DNA of 64,000 nt from Mariniphaga sediminis. Its GTDB lineage: Bacteria; Bacteroidota; Bacteroidia; Bacteroidales; Prolixibacteraceae. A model generated the notes under the pieces. The model ran no database searches, was not told the origin of the DNA, and saw only the letters and a list, made by a program, of their open reading frames with translations. This document shows, in pieces, positions 42,264 through 52,336 of this stretch. The stretch's first letter is position 1, and each line of letters starts with the position of its first letter. Made by a program: the position numbers and the translations under genes. The DNA is taken from assembly GCF_003573545.1 (NCBI RefSeq), contig NZ_QWET01000016.1:62001-126000 (forward strand), in the 5' to 3' direction.

Positions 42264-43682
42264 TTAGTACCTGTAATGTTCAGGTTTGAATGGTCCATCT
42301 TTCGAAACGCCAAGATACCGCGCCTGATCGTCTGTTAAACTTGTAAGCTTTACCCCCAACTGTTCAAGGTGAAGGCGCGCCACTTCCTCATCTAATTTTT
42401 TGGAAAGCCGGTACACACCAATTTCGTAATTGTTCTGCCAAAGATCAATTTGAGCCAGCGACTGGTTAGTAAACGAGTTACTCATTACAAATGAAGGATG
42501 ACCTGTAGCACAGCCCAGGTTTACCAAACGTCCTTCGGCCAACAGATAAATACTACGTCCTTCTTCAAATGTAAATTTGTCAACCTGCGGTTTGATATTC
42601 AACTTTTTAACTCCCGGCCATTTATGCAGTTGCGCCACCTGAATTTCATTATCGAAATGGCCAATGTTACATACAATAGCCTGGTCTTTCATCTTCGACA
42701 TGTGGTTGGCAGTAATTACATCTTTGTTTCCGGTTGTTGTAACAAAAATATTACCTTCACTAAGAGCGTCTTCCATCGTTTTTACCTCAAACCCTTCCAT
42801 GGCCGCCTGCAGGGCACAAATAGGATCAATTTCGGTTACAATAACGCGGGCGCCGTAACCACGCATCGACTTGGCGCAACCTTTCCCCACATCTCCGTAA
42901 CCAGCCACAACCACTACCTTACCGGCGATCATTACGTCGGTTGCCCGTTTAATTCCATCGGCAAGAGATTCGCGGCATCCGTAAAGGTTGTCAAATTTCG
43001 ACTTAGTAACCGAATCATTTACATTAATGGCAGGAAAAAGGAGTTTACCTTCCTCTTGCATCTGATAAAGCCGGTGTACGCCCGTAGTTGTCTCTTCGGA
43101 AACGCCTTTCAGTTTTTCCGCAGCATTGTGCCAGCGGGTAGGGTTTTCCCGAAGGATACGTTTCAGTATTTTATTCAATTCTTCTTCATCTTCCCCTCCG
43201 GCTGGTATATCCAGAACAGAGGCATCTTCTTCAGCATCGTAACCCCGATGAATCATAAGGGTTGCGTCTCCCCCGTCGTCTACAATCAGTTGCGGGCCTG
43301 CACCCTCTCCAAAATCAAGTGCCCTTTCGGTGCACCACCAATATTCCTCCAGGGTTTCACCTTTCCATGCAAACACCGGAATACCAGCTGCCGCAATGGC
43401 TGCCGCCGCATGATCCTGGGTGGAAAAGATATTGCAACTTGCCCATCTGACTTCAGCACCCAATTCAACCAGCGTTTCAATCAGTACCGCTGTTTGTACT
43501 GTCATGTGCAGGCTTCCCATGATACGGGCGCCCTGAAGGGGTTTAGATGGTCCAAATTTTTCGCGAATCGACATAAGGCCGGGCATCTCTTTTTCGGCTA
43601 TATCAATTTCTTTCCGTCCAAATTCGGCAAGGTCTATATCAGCTACTTTAAATTTCATTTGTTCTTTTACAGCAATACTCAT
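42264..43682 (-). CDS. ahcY: Adenosylhomocysteinase (S-adenosyl-L-homocysteine hydrolase)
   Basis: 472 residues, full length. It splits S-adenosylhomocysteine into adenosine and homocysteine, recycling the product of methyltransferases. Motifs: [42 protein letters not shown], the NAD-binding [44 protein letters not shown] and the C-terminal KPEHYRY. The internal insert with [14 protein letters not shown] is common in bacterial forms. A -7-like TACCTTTG sits at 43719-43726 on the minus strand, 36 bp upstream. Confidence 0.97.
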   Translation of the reverse strand: MSIAVKEQMKFKVADIDLAEFGRKEIDIAEKEMPGLMSIREKFGPSKPLQGARIMGSLHMTVQTAVLIETLVELGAEVRWASCNIFSTQDHAAAAIAAAGIPVFAWKGETLEEYWWCTERALDFGEGAGPQLIVDDGGDATLMIHRGYDAEEDASVLDIPAGGEDEEELNKILKRILRENPTRWHNAAEKLKGVSEETTTGVHRLYQMQEEGKLLFPAINVNDSVTKSKFDNLYGCRESLADGIKRATDVMIAGKVVVVAGYGDVGKGCAKSMRGYGARVIVTEIDPICALQAAMEGFEVKTMEDALSEGNIFVTTTGNKDVITANHMSKMKDQAIVCNIGHFDNEIQVAQLHKWPGVKKLNIKPQVDKFTFEEGRSIYLLAEGRLVNLGCATGHPSFVMSNSFTNQSLAQIDLWQNNYEIGVYRLSKKLDEEVARLHLEQLGVKLTSLTDDQARYLGVSKDGPFKPEHYRY

Positions 43683-43750
43683 TTTTAGTAAAGATTAAAT
43701 TTTGTATTTAATGTGTTGCAAAGGTAACAATTTACATATCAAAATGGTTT

Positions 43751-43769
43751 GAAAAAAAGAAGGCCGTCT
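43751..43769 (-). terminator. Short terminator after recQ
   Basis: On the minus strand GAAG-ACGGC-CTTC followed by TTTTTTTC directly at the recQ stop codon. The stem is only 4-5 bp, so efficiency is uncertain. Confidence 0.5.
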
Positions 43770-45956
43770 TCAATTACCCATGTCTGACAAAAATTTGATT
43801 CGCATCAGCCGGATATCTTCTTCGGAGTATTCATCTTCTCCCAATTCGGCAAGAGCCTCTTCCACCGAATCGCTTTCCGCTTCCCTGAAATAATCAAATA
43901 CTTCTTCCTGATGTTCTTCGTCGAGTACATCGTTGACGTAATAATCTATATTGAGTCTGGTCCCTGAATGAACAATGGCTTCTACCTCTGAAATCACTTC
44001 CCTGACTTCCACCCCTTTGGCGTTGGCAATATCTTCGAATGGAATTTTGCGGTCGATACTTTGGATAATAAATACTTTCATTTTCGACTTGTTTGCGACT
44101 GTTCGCACAACAAAATCTTCAGGCCTTTCAATCTCATTCTCCTCCACATACTTTTTAATGAGCTCCAGAAACTCTTTCCCGTATCTTTGTGCTTTTCCCT
44201 GGCCTACGCCTTGTATATTCTGTAACTCTTCTGTTGTGATAGGGTACTGAATCGACATATCGGCCAGTGAAGGATCCTGGAAAATAACAAAAGGAGGCAG
44301 GTTCTTACGTTTTGCAATTTTTTTCCGCAAATCTTTCAACATGGCAAACAATGCCGGATCGCCGCCTGTTGCCCCGGAAGGCGCCCCTCCACTGCCAGAC
44401 GACTCCTCTTCCTCTTCGTATTCGTGGTTTTTAACCAGCATAAAACTGGTTGGGCTTTGCAAAAATTCATGCCCTTTAGGCATTACTTTCAGCAAACCGT
44501 AATTTTCAATATCCTTATTTATCAATCCTTTTATCATCGACTGCCTGAACACGGCGTTCCAAAACCGTTCGTCGTGATCTTTTCCTGCACCAAACGATTT
44601 CAGGGTATAATGTTTAAACGACTTGATGGCTGCCGTTTTATTACCAATAAGAATATTGGCAATATGTTCTCCTTTGTATTTTTCATTCACCTCCAGAATA
44701 GCATCTAAGGCCCTTACAACTTCATCTTTAGCTTCAATCTGCTCCTTGGGATTAAGACAATTGTCGCAGTTCCCGCAATTTCCCTGTTTGTAAGTTTCCC
44801 CAAAGTAATGGAGCAAAATAATGCGGCGACAAATAGCAGATTCGGCATAAGAAACCGTGTCAAGCAAAAGTTGCTTTCCTATCTCCTGTTCGGCCACAGG
44901 TTTCCCGTGCATAAATTTTTCCAGTTTCTGAATGTCTTTATAACTGTAAAAAGTGATACACTTTCCTTCGCCGCCATCACGGCCGGCACGACCGGTCTCC
45001 TGATAATATCCCTCAAGACTTTTGGGAATATCATAATGAATAACGAACCGCACGTCGGGCTTATCAATACCCATTCCAAAGGCAATCGTAGCAACAATTA
45101 CATCCACCTCTTCCATCAGGAATTTATCCTGATTGCCTGATCGGGTTGCGGCATCCATCCCGGCATGATATGCAAGAGCTTTAATGCCATTCACCTGAAG
45201 TGTTTCTGCAATTTCTTCTACCTTTTTCCGGCTCAGACAATAAATAATACCCGATTTCCCTTCATTCTGCTTGATAAAGCGAATAATTTGCGATTCTGGT
45301 TTTACTTTGGGCCTCACTTCATAATACAGGTTAGCCCTGTTAAACGAAGCCTTAAATACTTCCGCATCGAGAATACCGAGGTTCTTCTGGATATCGTGCT
45401 GCACTTTTGCCGTAGCAGTTGCCGTCAGGGCAATAATCGGCGCCTGTCCTATTTCTTCAACGATGGGCCTTATACGCCTGTATTCCGGGCGAAAATCGTG
45501 CCCCCATTCAGAAATACAATGAGCCTCATCAATGGCATAAAACGATATATTAATATTCTTCAGAAACTCTATATTGTCTTCTTTGGTCAATGACTCAGGA
45601 GCCACATACAGCAATTTAGTCCTTCCCGCCTGCACATCGCTTTTTACCTCCTGAATGGCTGCCCTTGAAAGCGATGAATTCAGAAAATGCGCCACATAAT
45701 CCTCCGTTTGCATGCCCCTGATGGAATCCACCTGATTTTTCATCAAGGCAATAAGCGGTGAAATAACAATGGCCGTACCATCAAGCAACAGGGCCGGCAA
45801 CTGGTAAATTAACGACTTCCCCCCACCTGTTGGCATCAGAACAAAAGTGTTCTTCCCTTCCAACACACTCTTTACAGCTTCCTCCTGTTGGCCCTTAAAC
45901 CTACTGAACCCAAAATATTGCTGTAAATACCCGGTTAATGAAATATCTTTATTCAT
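43770..45956 (-). CDS. recQ: ATP-dependent DNA helicase RecQ
   Basis: 728 residues. Walker A MPTGGGKSLIYQLPALL (~40), DEAHCISEWGHDFRPEYRR (motif II), SAT-type motif III as ALTATATAKVQ, and motif VI YYQETGRAGRDG. The RQC zinc-binding Cys set lies at CRRIILLHYFGE with CGNCDNC (~380-400), then a winged helix and an HRDC domain (~540-610: PPFVIFQDPSLADMSIQYP). The C-terminal ~100-residue extension (EEHQEEVFDYFREAESDSVE) is acidic and typical of Bacteroidota RecQ. It unwinds DNA in recombination repair. Divergent from tatC. Confidence 0.96.
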   Translation of the reverse strand: MNKDISLTGYLQQYFGFSRFKGQQEEAVKSVLEGKNTFVLMPTGGGKSLIYQLPALLLDGTAIVISPLIALMKNQVDSIRGMQTEDYVAHFLNSSLSRAAIQEVKSDVQAGRTKLLYVAPESLTKEDNIEFLKNINISFYAIDEAHCISEWGHDFRPEYRRIRPIVEEIGQAPIIALTATATAKVQHDIQKNLGILDAEVFKASFNRANLYYEVRPKVKPESQIIRFIKQNEGKSGIIYCLSRKKVEEIAETLQVNGIKALAYHAGMDAATRSGNQDKFLMEEVDVIVATIAFGMGIDKPDVRFVIHYDIPKSLEGYYQETGRAGRDGGEGKCITFYSYKDIQKLEKFMHGKPVAEQEIGKQLLLDTVSYAESAICRRIILLHYFGETYKQGNCGNCDNCLNPKEQIEAKDEVVRALDAILEVNEKYKGEHIANILIGNKTAAIKSFKHYTLKSFGAGKDHDERFWNAVFRQSMIKGLINKDIENYGLLKVMPKGHEFLQSPTSFMLVKNHEYEEEEESSGSGGAPSGATGGDPALFAMLKDLRKKIAKRKNLPPFVIFQDPSLADMSIQYPITTEELQNIQGVGQGKAQRYGKEFLELIKKYVEENEIERPEDFVVRTVANKSKMKVFIIQSIDRKIPFEDIANAKGVEVREVISEVEAIVHSGTRLNIDYYVNDVLDEEHQEEVFDYFREAESDSVEEALAELGEDEYSEEDIRLMRIKFLSDMGN

Positions 45957-46144
45957 AAAACTCTTCTCTCTATAACCCCTACTATTTTTTCGGGGTTTCT
46001 AAATTATTAAAAGTAAGAAAAATGGCAATACATTTTTTGCTTTTTTATAAATTATATAGCATTCTTTTAAATAATGAAAGGAGGAAAAGCGGTGAATAGC
46101 AGGAAGTATTTATATTTGTGAAGTTTTTAAAAAATCAGGATTCA

Positions 46145-47026
46145 ATGAGCGAAGACACGAGACAAGAAGAACAACAAGACAAAAAAGGCAGGCGTAAAAA
46201 CAGACAGGGGGTTAAATCAAGTTATGCCGAGATGTCGTTTCTGGAGCACCTGGAAGAGTTGCGCTGGCATATCATCCGGTCGGCTTTGGCCATTACGATT
46301 TTTGCAGTTATTGCATTTATCCTGAAAGATTTTATTTTTAATACCATTATATTAAATCCGCGCACGCCCGACTTTTGGACCAACCGAATGTTTGCGCTAT
46401 TAGCCGATTGGTCTGGCACCGAGGCCCTGCGAATAAACCAAAAACCGCTGGAACTTATCAGCATAAAAATTGCCGGTCAGTTCATGACCCACATCTGGGT
46501 ATCTATTATTGCCGGTTTTATTATTTCTTCTCCGGTCGTTTTTTATGAGTTTTGGCGCTTTATTAAACCGGCACTTTACGAAAACGAAAAAAAATATGCA
46601 GGCGGCGCTGTGTTTTTTACTTCTTTTCTGTTTATGCTCGGCATTTTATTTGGCTACTATTTAATTGTACCCCTTTCAATCCATTTTTTAGGAACGTACA
46701 ATGTGAGTGGTGACGTAACCAATCAAATCAACCTGCGATCTTATATCGGGTCGGTTACTTCCATTTCGCTGGCTGCCGGTGTGGTGTTTCTTATTCCTAT
46801 TTTTTCCTATTTCCTGAGCAAGGTGGGCATATTGACCCCACAGTTCATGAAAACCTACCGGAAACATTCGTATGTAGTAATGCTGCTGCTTTCAGCCATT
46901 ATAACACCGCCCGACGTTTTTAGCCAGATTATGGTGTGTTTCCCATTGATATTTTTGTATGAAATTGGCATCCTGATTTCACGACACGTCGTTAAAAAAC
47001 GTGAAAAAGAAATGGATGAAGTATAA
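46145..47026 (+). CDS. tatC: Sec-independent (Tat) translocase subunit TatC
   Basis: 293 residues from the ATG at 46145; an upstream GTG at 46118 is less likely. Six membrane segments. Landmarks: MSFLEHLEELRWHIIRSALA at the N-terminus (cytoplasmic signal-binding face), PVVFYEFWRFIKPALYENEKK with the conserved Phe/Glu, and SAIITPPDVFSQIMVCFPLIFLYE near the end. A long charged N-terminal tail (EEQQDKKGRRKNRQG) is unusual in E. coli TatC but common in this phylum. It recognises twin-arginine signals such as those of the two exported proteins at 10465 and 12036. Confidence 0.96.
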   Translation: MSEDTRQEEQQDKKGRRKNRQGVKSSYAEMSFLEHLEELRWHIIRSALAITIFAVIAFILKDFIFNTIILNPRTPDFWTNRMFALLADWSGTEALRINQKPLELISIKIAGQFMTHIWVSIIAGFIISSPVVFYEFWRFIKPALYENEKKYAGGAVFFTSFLFMLGILFGYYLIVPLSIHFLGTYNVSGDVTNQINLRSYIGSVTSISLAAGVVFLIPIFSYFLSKVGILTPQFMKTYRKHSYVVMLLLSAIITPPDVFSQIMVCFPLIFLYEIGILISRHVVKKREKEMDEV

Positions 47027-47056
47027 GTCTCCCAATAAATTGCGTTATTTGCCCAC

Positions 47057-47779
47057 ATGATTCTTCGTGCAGAAAATATTGTAAAAAAATACCGGAAACG
47101 AACGGTAGTTAAAGGAGTCAGTTTCGATGTAAAACAGGGAGAGATTGTTGGATTACTTGGTCCGAACGGCGCCGGAAAAACAACCTCTTTTTATATGATT
47201 GTCGGATTAATACGTCCATTGTCGGGGAATATTTTTATGGACAAAGAAGATATTACCCGGCTGCCGGTATACAAAAGGGCTAAAAAAGGAATTGGTTATC
47301 TGGCCCAGGAAGCGTCGGTTTTCAGAAAACTAAGCATCGAAGACAACCTGAAAGCTGTATTGGAGATGACCGACTACAGCAAAGAGTTCCAGCGCGAAAA
47401 AGTGGAAACATTGCTTACTGAGTTCGGGCTGCAGCATATCCGCAAAAGTAAAGGGATTCAGCTTTCAGGGGGAGAGCGCCGACGAACAGAGATTGCACGT
47501 GCTCTGGCCATCGATCCTAAGTTTATTTTGCTCGACGAACCATTTGCAGGAGTGGATCCTATTGCGGTAGAAGATATCCAGCAAATTGTTGTAAAGCTGA
47601 AAGAAAAAAATATCGGGGTTCTTATTACCGACCACAATGTACACGAAACGCTTTCCATCACCGATCGTTCATACCTGCTGTTTGAAGGTTCTATTATGAA
47701 AGCCGGCACCGCGGAGGAGTTGGCTAATGATGAAGATGTGAGAAGAGTTTACCTGGGACAAAATTTCGAGTTGCGTTAG
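47057..47779 (+). CDS. lptB: LPS export ABC transporter ATP-binding protein
   Basis: 240 residues. Walker [17 protein letters not shown], the Q-loop [13 protein letters not shown], signature [16 protein letters not shown], Walker [14 protein letters not shown] and the H-loop ITDHNVHE. The [20 protein letters not shown] and YLGQNFELR ends are characteristic of LptB. It powers lipopolysaccharide transport to the outer membrane with LptFG, which are not in the window. 30 bp after tatC, same strand. Confidence 0.95.
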   Translation: MILRAENIVKKYRKRTVVKGVSFDVKQGEIVGLLGPNGAGKTTSFYMIVGLIRPLSGNIFMDKEDITRLPVYKRAKKGIGYLAQEASVFRKLSIEDNLKAVLEMTDYSKEFQREKVETLLTEFGLQHIRKSKGIQLSGGERRRTEIARALAIDPKFILLDEPFAGVDPIAVEDIQQIVVKLKEKNIGVLITDHNVHETLSITDRSYLLFEGSIMKAGTAEELANDEDVRRVYLGQNFELR

Positions 47780-47871
47780 CAATTAAAATCCCTTTAATAA
47801 TGCAGGCTACACGCATTAAGGTTAACACCAGCCTAAAAAATTACATTCTCTTTAAAAATTTTAATTTAAAA

Positions 47872-47902
47872 TTTGGTGGATAATAAAAATGAAGTATTTT
47901 TG
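47872..47902 (+). promoter_or_regulatory. Strong Bacteroidota promoter for tRNA-Glu/rpsT
   Basis: TTTG at 47872-47875, exactly 19 bp spacer, then TATTTTTG at 47895-47902: a full match to the -33/-7 consensus. The transcript would start close to 47909, 23 bp before the tRNA. Confidence 0.85.
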
Positions 47903-47931
47903 CAGTCCCAATTTCAGGGAAATATAAGGAA

Positions 47932-48003
47932 GGCCCGTTCGTCTAGGGGTTAGGACGCCAGGTTTTCATCCTGGTAGCAGGGGTTCGAATCCCCTACGGG
48001 CTA
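47932..48003 (+). tRNA. tRNA-Glu (anticodon TTC)
   Basis: 72 nt to the discriminator base, no encoded CCA. Acceptor GGCCCGT/ACGGGCT (first pair G-T), D-arm GTCTAGGGGTTAGGAC, anticodon stem CCAGG/CCTGG with loop TTTTCAT (TTC), T-arm CAGGGGTTCGAATCCCCT. A strong promoter precedes it and rpsT follows 30 bp downstream, so they may be co-transcribed. Confidence 0.95.
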
Positions 48004-48033
48004 CTTAAATTTTAAAGATTTTAAAAGAATAAA

Positions 48034-48285
48034 ATGGCAAATCACAAGTCAGCTTTAAAAAGAATCAGGCAAAACGAAAAAAAACGTTTGCACAACAGGT
48101 ATTATGCCAAAACAACCCGTAATGCGGTAAAAGCATTGCGCAATGAAACCGACAAAGAAGAGGCTGCTAAAAAGTATCCTGAAGTGGTTTCAATGATTGA
48201 CAAACTGGCCAAGAGGAATATCATTCACAAAAACAAGGCCGCTAACCTGAAGTCAAAACTGGCTGTTCAGGTAAATAATTTGTAA
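48034..48285 (+). CDS. rpsT: 30S ribosomal protein S20
   Basis: 83 residues, the usual size. Begins [20 protein letters not shown], followed by a helix bundle rich in Lys/Arg ([16 protein letters not shown]) and the conserved [17 protein letters not shown] end. It binds 16S rRNA early in small-subunit assembly. It lies just after tRNA-Glu and is followed by a strong terminator. Confidence 0.97.
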   Translation: MANHKSALKRIRQNEKKRLHNRYYAKTTRNAVKALRNETDKEEAAKKYPEVVSMIDKLAKRNIIHKNKAANLKSKLAVQVNNL

Positions 48286-48309
48286 GAAAATTTTTACGAT
48301 ATGGTTGAA

Positions 48310-48338
48310 GCCTCTCCGTTGACGGAGAGGCTTTTTTT
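48310..48338 (+). terminator. Rho-independent terminator of the rpsT transcript
   Basis: GCCTCTCCG (48310-48318) / CGGAGAGGC (48323-48331), 9-bp perfect stem, 4-nt loop TTGA, then TTTTTTT. It lies 24 bp after the stop. Confidence 0.95.
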
Positions 48339-48403
48339 CGTAGGGACAATTCATTCCCGGCATTTGTAAAGAAATTTGTTTATTTTTAGGCACACTCCAA
48401 AAA

Positions 48404-49102
48404 ATGAACGAATACAAAAAACTAAATATCAAAGAATGGGCTGTAGAAGATCGTCCGCGTGAAAAGCTCCTTTCAAAAGGCCCGCGATCACTTTCGGATG
48501 CCGAATTGATTGCCATTCTGATAGGCTCCGGAAATACCGGAGAGACGGCAGTAGAACTTAGTCGCCGTGTACTCAACTCGGTAAACAATAACCTCAACGA
48601 TTTAGGAAGAAAGGGAATCGACTACCTGAAAACTTTTAACGGAATTGGCCAGGCCAAAGCTGTTTCAATTGTTGCTGCGCTCGAACTGGGAAAAAGAAGA
48701 AAAGAAGCCGAAGTGTTTATAAAAAAGAAAATTACTTCCAGTAAAGATGCCGCTGACTTTTTTATGCCACTGCTGGGTGACCTTAACCACGAAGAGTTTT
48801 GGGTACTGCTACTCGACCGGGGAAACAAAATTATTGATCATTTTATGATCAGTCAGGGGGGGATTTCCGGAACCGTTATCGATGTACGCATCATCCTTAA
48901 AAATGCCCTTGAAAAACTGGCTGTTTCTCTTATTCTTAGTCATAATCATCCATCCGGGACAATGGAAGCATCGGATGCCGACCTGAAAATCACCCGAAAA
49001 ATAAAGCAGGCTGCCGATGTGATGGAGATTTCGGTACTCGACCATATCATTATTGGGCAAAACCGTTATATTAGTCTGGCTGATGAGGGAATGATGTACT
49101 AA
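48404..49102 (+). CDS. radC: RadC-family JAB/MPN protein
   Basis: 232 residues. N-terminal helix-hairpin-helix (RKGIDYLKTFNGIGQAKAVS) and GPRSLSDAELIAILIGSG. The C-terminal JAB/MPN metalloprotease-like domain has SHNHPSGTMEASDADL with its His-x-His and distant Asp, and HIIIGQNRYISLADEGM. The older link to recombination repair is doubtful; the true activity of RadC is not established. It precedes the deacetylase operon by 18 bp. Confidence 0.93.
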   Translation: MNEYKKLNIKEWAVEDRPREKLLSKGPRSLSDAELIAILIGSGNTGETAVELSRRVLNSVNNNLNDLGRKGIDYLKTFNGIGQAKAVSIVAALELGKRRKEAEVFIKKKITSSKDAADFFMPLLGDLNHEEFWVLLLDRGNKIIDHFMISQGGISGTVIDVRIILKNALEKLAVSLILSHNHPSGTMEASDADLKITRKIKQAADVMEISVLDHIIIGQNRYISLADEGMMY

Positions 49103-49120
49103 AAAAAAACCAAAACCGAT

Positions 49121-50443
49121 ATGATATTAATTTACACTGAAGAACTGACTCCCCGCATTGAATACATTTCGCGGTTGATTTTTACAACCATTTTGCAAAA
49201 CGAGGTTTCATTTACTACAAAATCCTCTAAATTTCTTGTGTCGGATTTGCCGAAAATAAACTATTCCTATGAGAAATTTGGGAATGAATTCTACCTCAAG
49301 CCGCACCGGTTTTTGCATTGCAAAGCGCTTATTCAGCCCAATATTCAGCCCGTGTGGTACAATGGTGAAAAGTATTTCTTCGAAAGCTCCGCCGACTCCG
49401 ACTTGCCGTTCGATCCGCTGGCTGCATCCTTCTATCTGGTTTCTCGCTACGAAGAGTATTTAGACACCCAACGCGACAGGCACAACCGGTTTCCTGCCGA
49501 AGAGAGCATTCTTGTGAAGTACGGTTTGCTTAAAAAGCCGGTAGTCAATATTTGGGCGCATTTGCTGGCCGGGAAACTAAAAGCGCGTTTTCCCGAACTT
49601 ATATTTCCTGAACCTAAATTTGAGTTTCTTTCCACCATCGACATTGATAATGCATGGGCGTATGCACACAAGGGTTTTTGGCGGAGTTTCGGAGCCTTTT
49701 CCCAGGCTGTTTCAAAAGGTCATTTTACCGAAGCGCGAAACCGTATCCGTGTTTGGCAGGGCAGGCAAACCGACCCATATGACACCTATAACTTTTTGAA
49801 TAAAACGTACGAAGGAAACGAGAATAAAGTATTGTTTTTCTTTCTTTTAGGAGATTACAAACGGTTCGATAAAAATGTTTCGTGGAAAAACAAACACCTG
49901 CAAAAACTGGTTAAAGAAACAGCGGCAAAATATTCCGTTGGCATCCATCCTTCCTTTTCTGCCAGTAAAAAGAAAGGCAAGAAAAAACTGGCCACAGAAA
50001 TAGGAAGGTTCAAAAAAATAACCGCTTCAGAAGTGACAAAAAGCAGACAACACTTTCTGCGACTTCGGTTGCCGCGTTCTTACAGACGTTTAATCAAAGC
50101 AGGTATTTCAGAAGATTATACCATGGGATACCCATCGCATACCGGATTCAGGGCCGGAACCTGCACCCCGTATTATTTTTACGATTTAAAAAGGGAAACC
50201 GCAACATCGTTAAAAATTATTCCGTTTCAGGTGATGGATGTCACCCTGCATCAATACATGGGACTGCCTCCCGAAGAGGCCAGTGCCGAAATTGAAAACC
50301 TGATGCAGGAGGTAAAAAATGTGGGCGGCGTTTTTTCGGCCATCTGGCACAACGAAACCCTGAATGACATGGATGACTGGAAGGGATACCGGGACGTTTT
50401 TATAAAAATGAACCAAAAAGGATTTGAGTGGGCCAATGCTTAA
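49121..50443 (+). CDS. Polysaccharide deacetylase-family protein with DUF7033-like N-terminus
   Basis: 440 residues, no signal peptide. Residues ~1-150 are the N-terminal domain found in Bacteroidota deacetylases (FESSADSDLPFDPLAASFYL, LVSRYEEYLDTQRDRHNRFP). The catalytic half starts with the STIDIDNAWAY motif (metal-binding DxD) and contains VGIHPSFSASKK and YTMGYPSHTGFRAGTC, then VTLHQYMGLPP and IWHNETLND near the end. The typical HxxxH of NodB is represented only loosely. First of four overlapping genes. It probably modifies an envelope polysaccharide. Confidence 0.8.
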   Translation: MILIYTEELTPRIEYISRLIFTTILQNEVSFTTKSSKFLVSDLPKINYSYEKFGNEFYLKPHRFLHCKALIQPNIQPVWYNGEKYFFESSADSDLPFDPLAASFYLVSRYEEYLDTQRDRHNRFPAEESILVKYGLLKKPVVNIWAHLLAGKLKARFPELIFPEPKFEFLSTIDIDNAWAYAHKGFWRSFGAFSQAVSKGHFTEARNRIRVWQGRQTDPYDTYNFLNKTYEGNENKVLFFFLLGDYKRFDKNVSWKNKHLQKLVKETAAKYSVGIHPSFSASKKKGKKKLATEIGRFKKITASEVTKSRQHFLRLRLPRSYRRLIKAGISEDYTMGYPSHTGFRAGTCTPYYFYDLKRETATSLKIIPFQVMDVTLHQYMGLPPEEASAEIENLMQEVKNVGGVFSAIWHNETLNDMDDWKGYRDVFIKMNQKGFEWANA

Positions 50444-51365
50444 CAGAGAGGAACTGAAATATTTAAAACAGCATGAAATTGATTACCCTAAATGGGATCG
50501 GTGCATAGAGGAAGCCCCAAACAGCAGGGTATACGCTGTAAGCTGGTACCTAGATCGCACCGCCATTGAATGGGATGCACTGGTTTGGGGGAACTACGAG
50601 TTCGTAATGCCCCTTCCACGCAGGCGAAAATTGGGGATAAGCTATCTGTACCAGCCTTTGTATTGTCAGCAACTCGGGATTTTCCCAAATCCACCTACCA
50701 AAATTGCTATCGAATTTTATAAAGCTATAACCCATAAATTCAGCTATTTTGATATCCAGAACAATGCCGAAAACATACCGCCAAAAAGTTTAAAAGGCGT
50801 ACACATTCTTCCACGAAAAAACTTTTTACTCCACCTGGAAACTGATTACGAGGCCATCCTTTCAGGGTATTCAAAAAATACACACCGTAATATTGCAAAG
50901 GCCAACAACAACCGGTTGGGATTTGTGGAGAATATTCGGCTGGAAGATTACCTTCAGCTAAAACAGAAAAATTTACCTGCCCAATTCCCTAAAAGCGGGT
51001 TTCAAAAATTAAAAAGCATTATCGCTTACAGCCAATACAAAGGATTGGGTGAAATTGAAGGTGTATATTCTCCGGGGAATAACCTTTGCGCCGCGGTATT
51101 TTTTCTTCGGTGGAAAGACCGACTGCTCTATCTGAATGCCGCTTCAAGTGAGGAAGGAAAAGAACTGCGGGCTATGTTTTTTTTAATCGACCATTTTTTG
51201 GGAACTACTGCAGGGAAGAACCTGACCCTTGATTTCGAAGGTTCCATGCTGCCGGGAGTTGCACGTTTTTTTGAAGGTTTTGGCGCTACACCCGAAACCT
51301 ATTACCAGATAAGAGGCAACCGGCTGCCGGCACCGTTGAAATGGCTCAAAAGAAATTCAGAATGA
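50436..51365 (+). CDS. FemAB/GNAT-like acyltransferase
   Basis: 309 residues from the ATG at 50436, overlapping the previous gene by 8 bp. A GNAT-like or FemAB-like fold is suggested by YSKNTHRNIAKANNNRLGFV, AAVFFLRWKDRLLYLNAASS and AMFFLIDHFLGTTAGKNLTLDFEGS, a pattern in lipid II/LPS-related aminoacyl and acyl transferases. No signal or membrane segment. Translationally coupled with both neighbours. The donor and acceptor cannot be told. Confidence 0.75.
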   Translation: MLNREELKYLKQHEIDYPKWDRCIEEAPNSRVYAVSWYLDRTAIEWDALVWGNYEFVMPLPRRRKLGISYLYQPLYCQQLGIFPNPPTKIAIEFYKAITHKFSYFDIQNNAENIPPKSLKGVHILPRKNFLLHLETDYEAILSGYSKNTHRNIAKANNNRLGFVENIRLEDYLQLKQKNLPAQFPKSGFQKLKSIIAYSQYKGLGEIEGVYSPGNNLCAAVFFLRWKDRLLYLNAASSEEGKELRAMFFLIDHFLGTTAGKNLTLDFEGSMLPGVARFFEGFGATPETYYQIRGNRLPAPLKWLKRNSE

Positions 51366-52336
51366 AAACGTTTTCGCGATTTTTGAGTAAACAGGGAAGC
51401 CGCTTCTTTTCCCCTGAATGGCTTTTTAAGCAGGAAACTCCTTATTTTCTGCCTTTTTACCACGTAGTAAGCGATGAAATACTACCTCATATTTTAAACT
51501 ACCCTTACCGGAATACATCTCAGTTTGAGAAGGAGCTTGATTATTATCTGAGGTACTTTGAGCCGGTTTCACTGGAAGGACTGGTTGCCGGAGAATATTC
51601 CGGCAAGAAAGTATTTCACCTCTGTTTTGATGACGGCCTGCGCGAGTGCGCCGAGGTGGTGGCTCCCATCCTGCTGCGAAAAGGCATTCCCGCTACTTTC
51701 TTTGTCAACACGGCATTTGTAAACAACAAGGGACTATTCCATAAATACAAAGCCAGCCTTATTTTAAACAGACTTCTCAAAGCTCCAAATCCGGATGTTG
51801 AAGCATTTCTGAAAATACATAACCTGACAAACAAAAATATTTTATCGGCCGGAATTTGGCAGGCAGATGTGTTGGACGAGGCTGCAACCATGCTGGGAAT
51901 CGACTTTACTACGTTTTTAGCTCAGCAGCAGCCCTATTTAAACTCAGAACAAATAAAAAAACTGGCCGCCGACGGTTTCTCCATTGGCGCCCACAGCCAT
52001 AATCATCCTGAATTTTGGAAAATTCCGGAAGAAAAACAAATCAAAGAAGTAAAGGAAAGTATGAGCCAGGTAGAAAAACTGGTAAATCAGCCGGTTCGTG
52101 CATTTGCATTTCCATTCACGGATTGGGGAGTACCGGGTAACGTTTTAGAAACCATTAAAAATGAACATATTTGTGATGTAACATTTGGAACAGCAGGTGT
52201 AAAACACGACATATTTGATTTCCATTTACAAAGATATCCTGTGGAGCAGGAGGGAAACTTTATTCAAAACTTAAAAGGGGAATTTTTATATTCTGAACTG
52301 CGGAAATGGGTGGGAAAAGCAACGGTGAAACATTGA
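51362..52336 (+). CDS. NodB-type polysaccharide deacetylase
   Basis: 324 residues; start chosen at 51362, where ATG overlaps the previous stop as ATGA. NodB-homology motifs: CFDDGLRECAEVVAPILLRK (catalytic Asp and metal Asp), GIPATFFVNTAFV, SIGAHSHNHPEFW (metal His pair) and FAFPFTDWGVPG. It is predicted to remove an acetyl group from an amino-sugar of a surface polysaccharide. No signal peptide, so it likely works on cytoplasmic or lipid-linked intermediates. Confidence 0.9.
   Translation: MKTFSRFLSKQGSRFFSPEWLFKQETPYFLPFYHVVSDEILPHILNYPYRNTSQFEKELDYYLRYFEPVSLEGLVAGEYSGKKVFHLCFDDGLRECAEVVAPILLRKGIPATFFVNTAFVNNKGLFHKYKASLILNRLLKAPNPDVEAFLKIHNLTNKNILSAGIWQADVLDEAATMLGIDFTTFLAQQQPYLNSEQIKKLAADGFSIGAHSHNHPEFWKIPEEKQIKEVKESMSQVEKLVNQPVRAFAFPFTDWGVPGNVLETIKNEHICDVTFGTAGVKHDIFDFHLQRYPVEQEGNFIQNLKGEFLYSELRKWVGKATVKH

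Noticed and set aside
42498-43688. 396-codon plus-strand frame opposite ahcY
   Set aside because: It is the antisense of a clearly conserved gene. Composition rich in Phe, His and Arg is typical of antisense frames.
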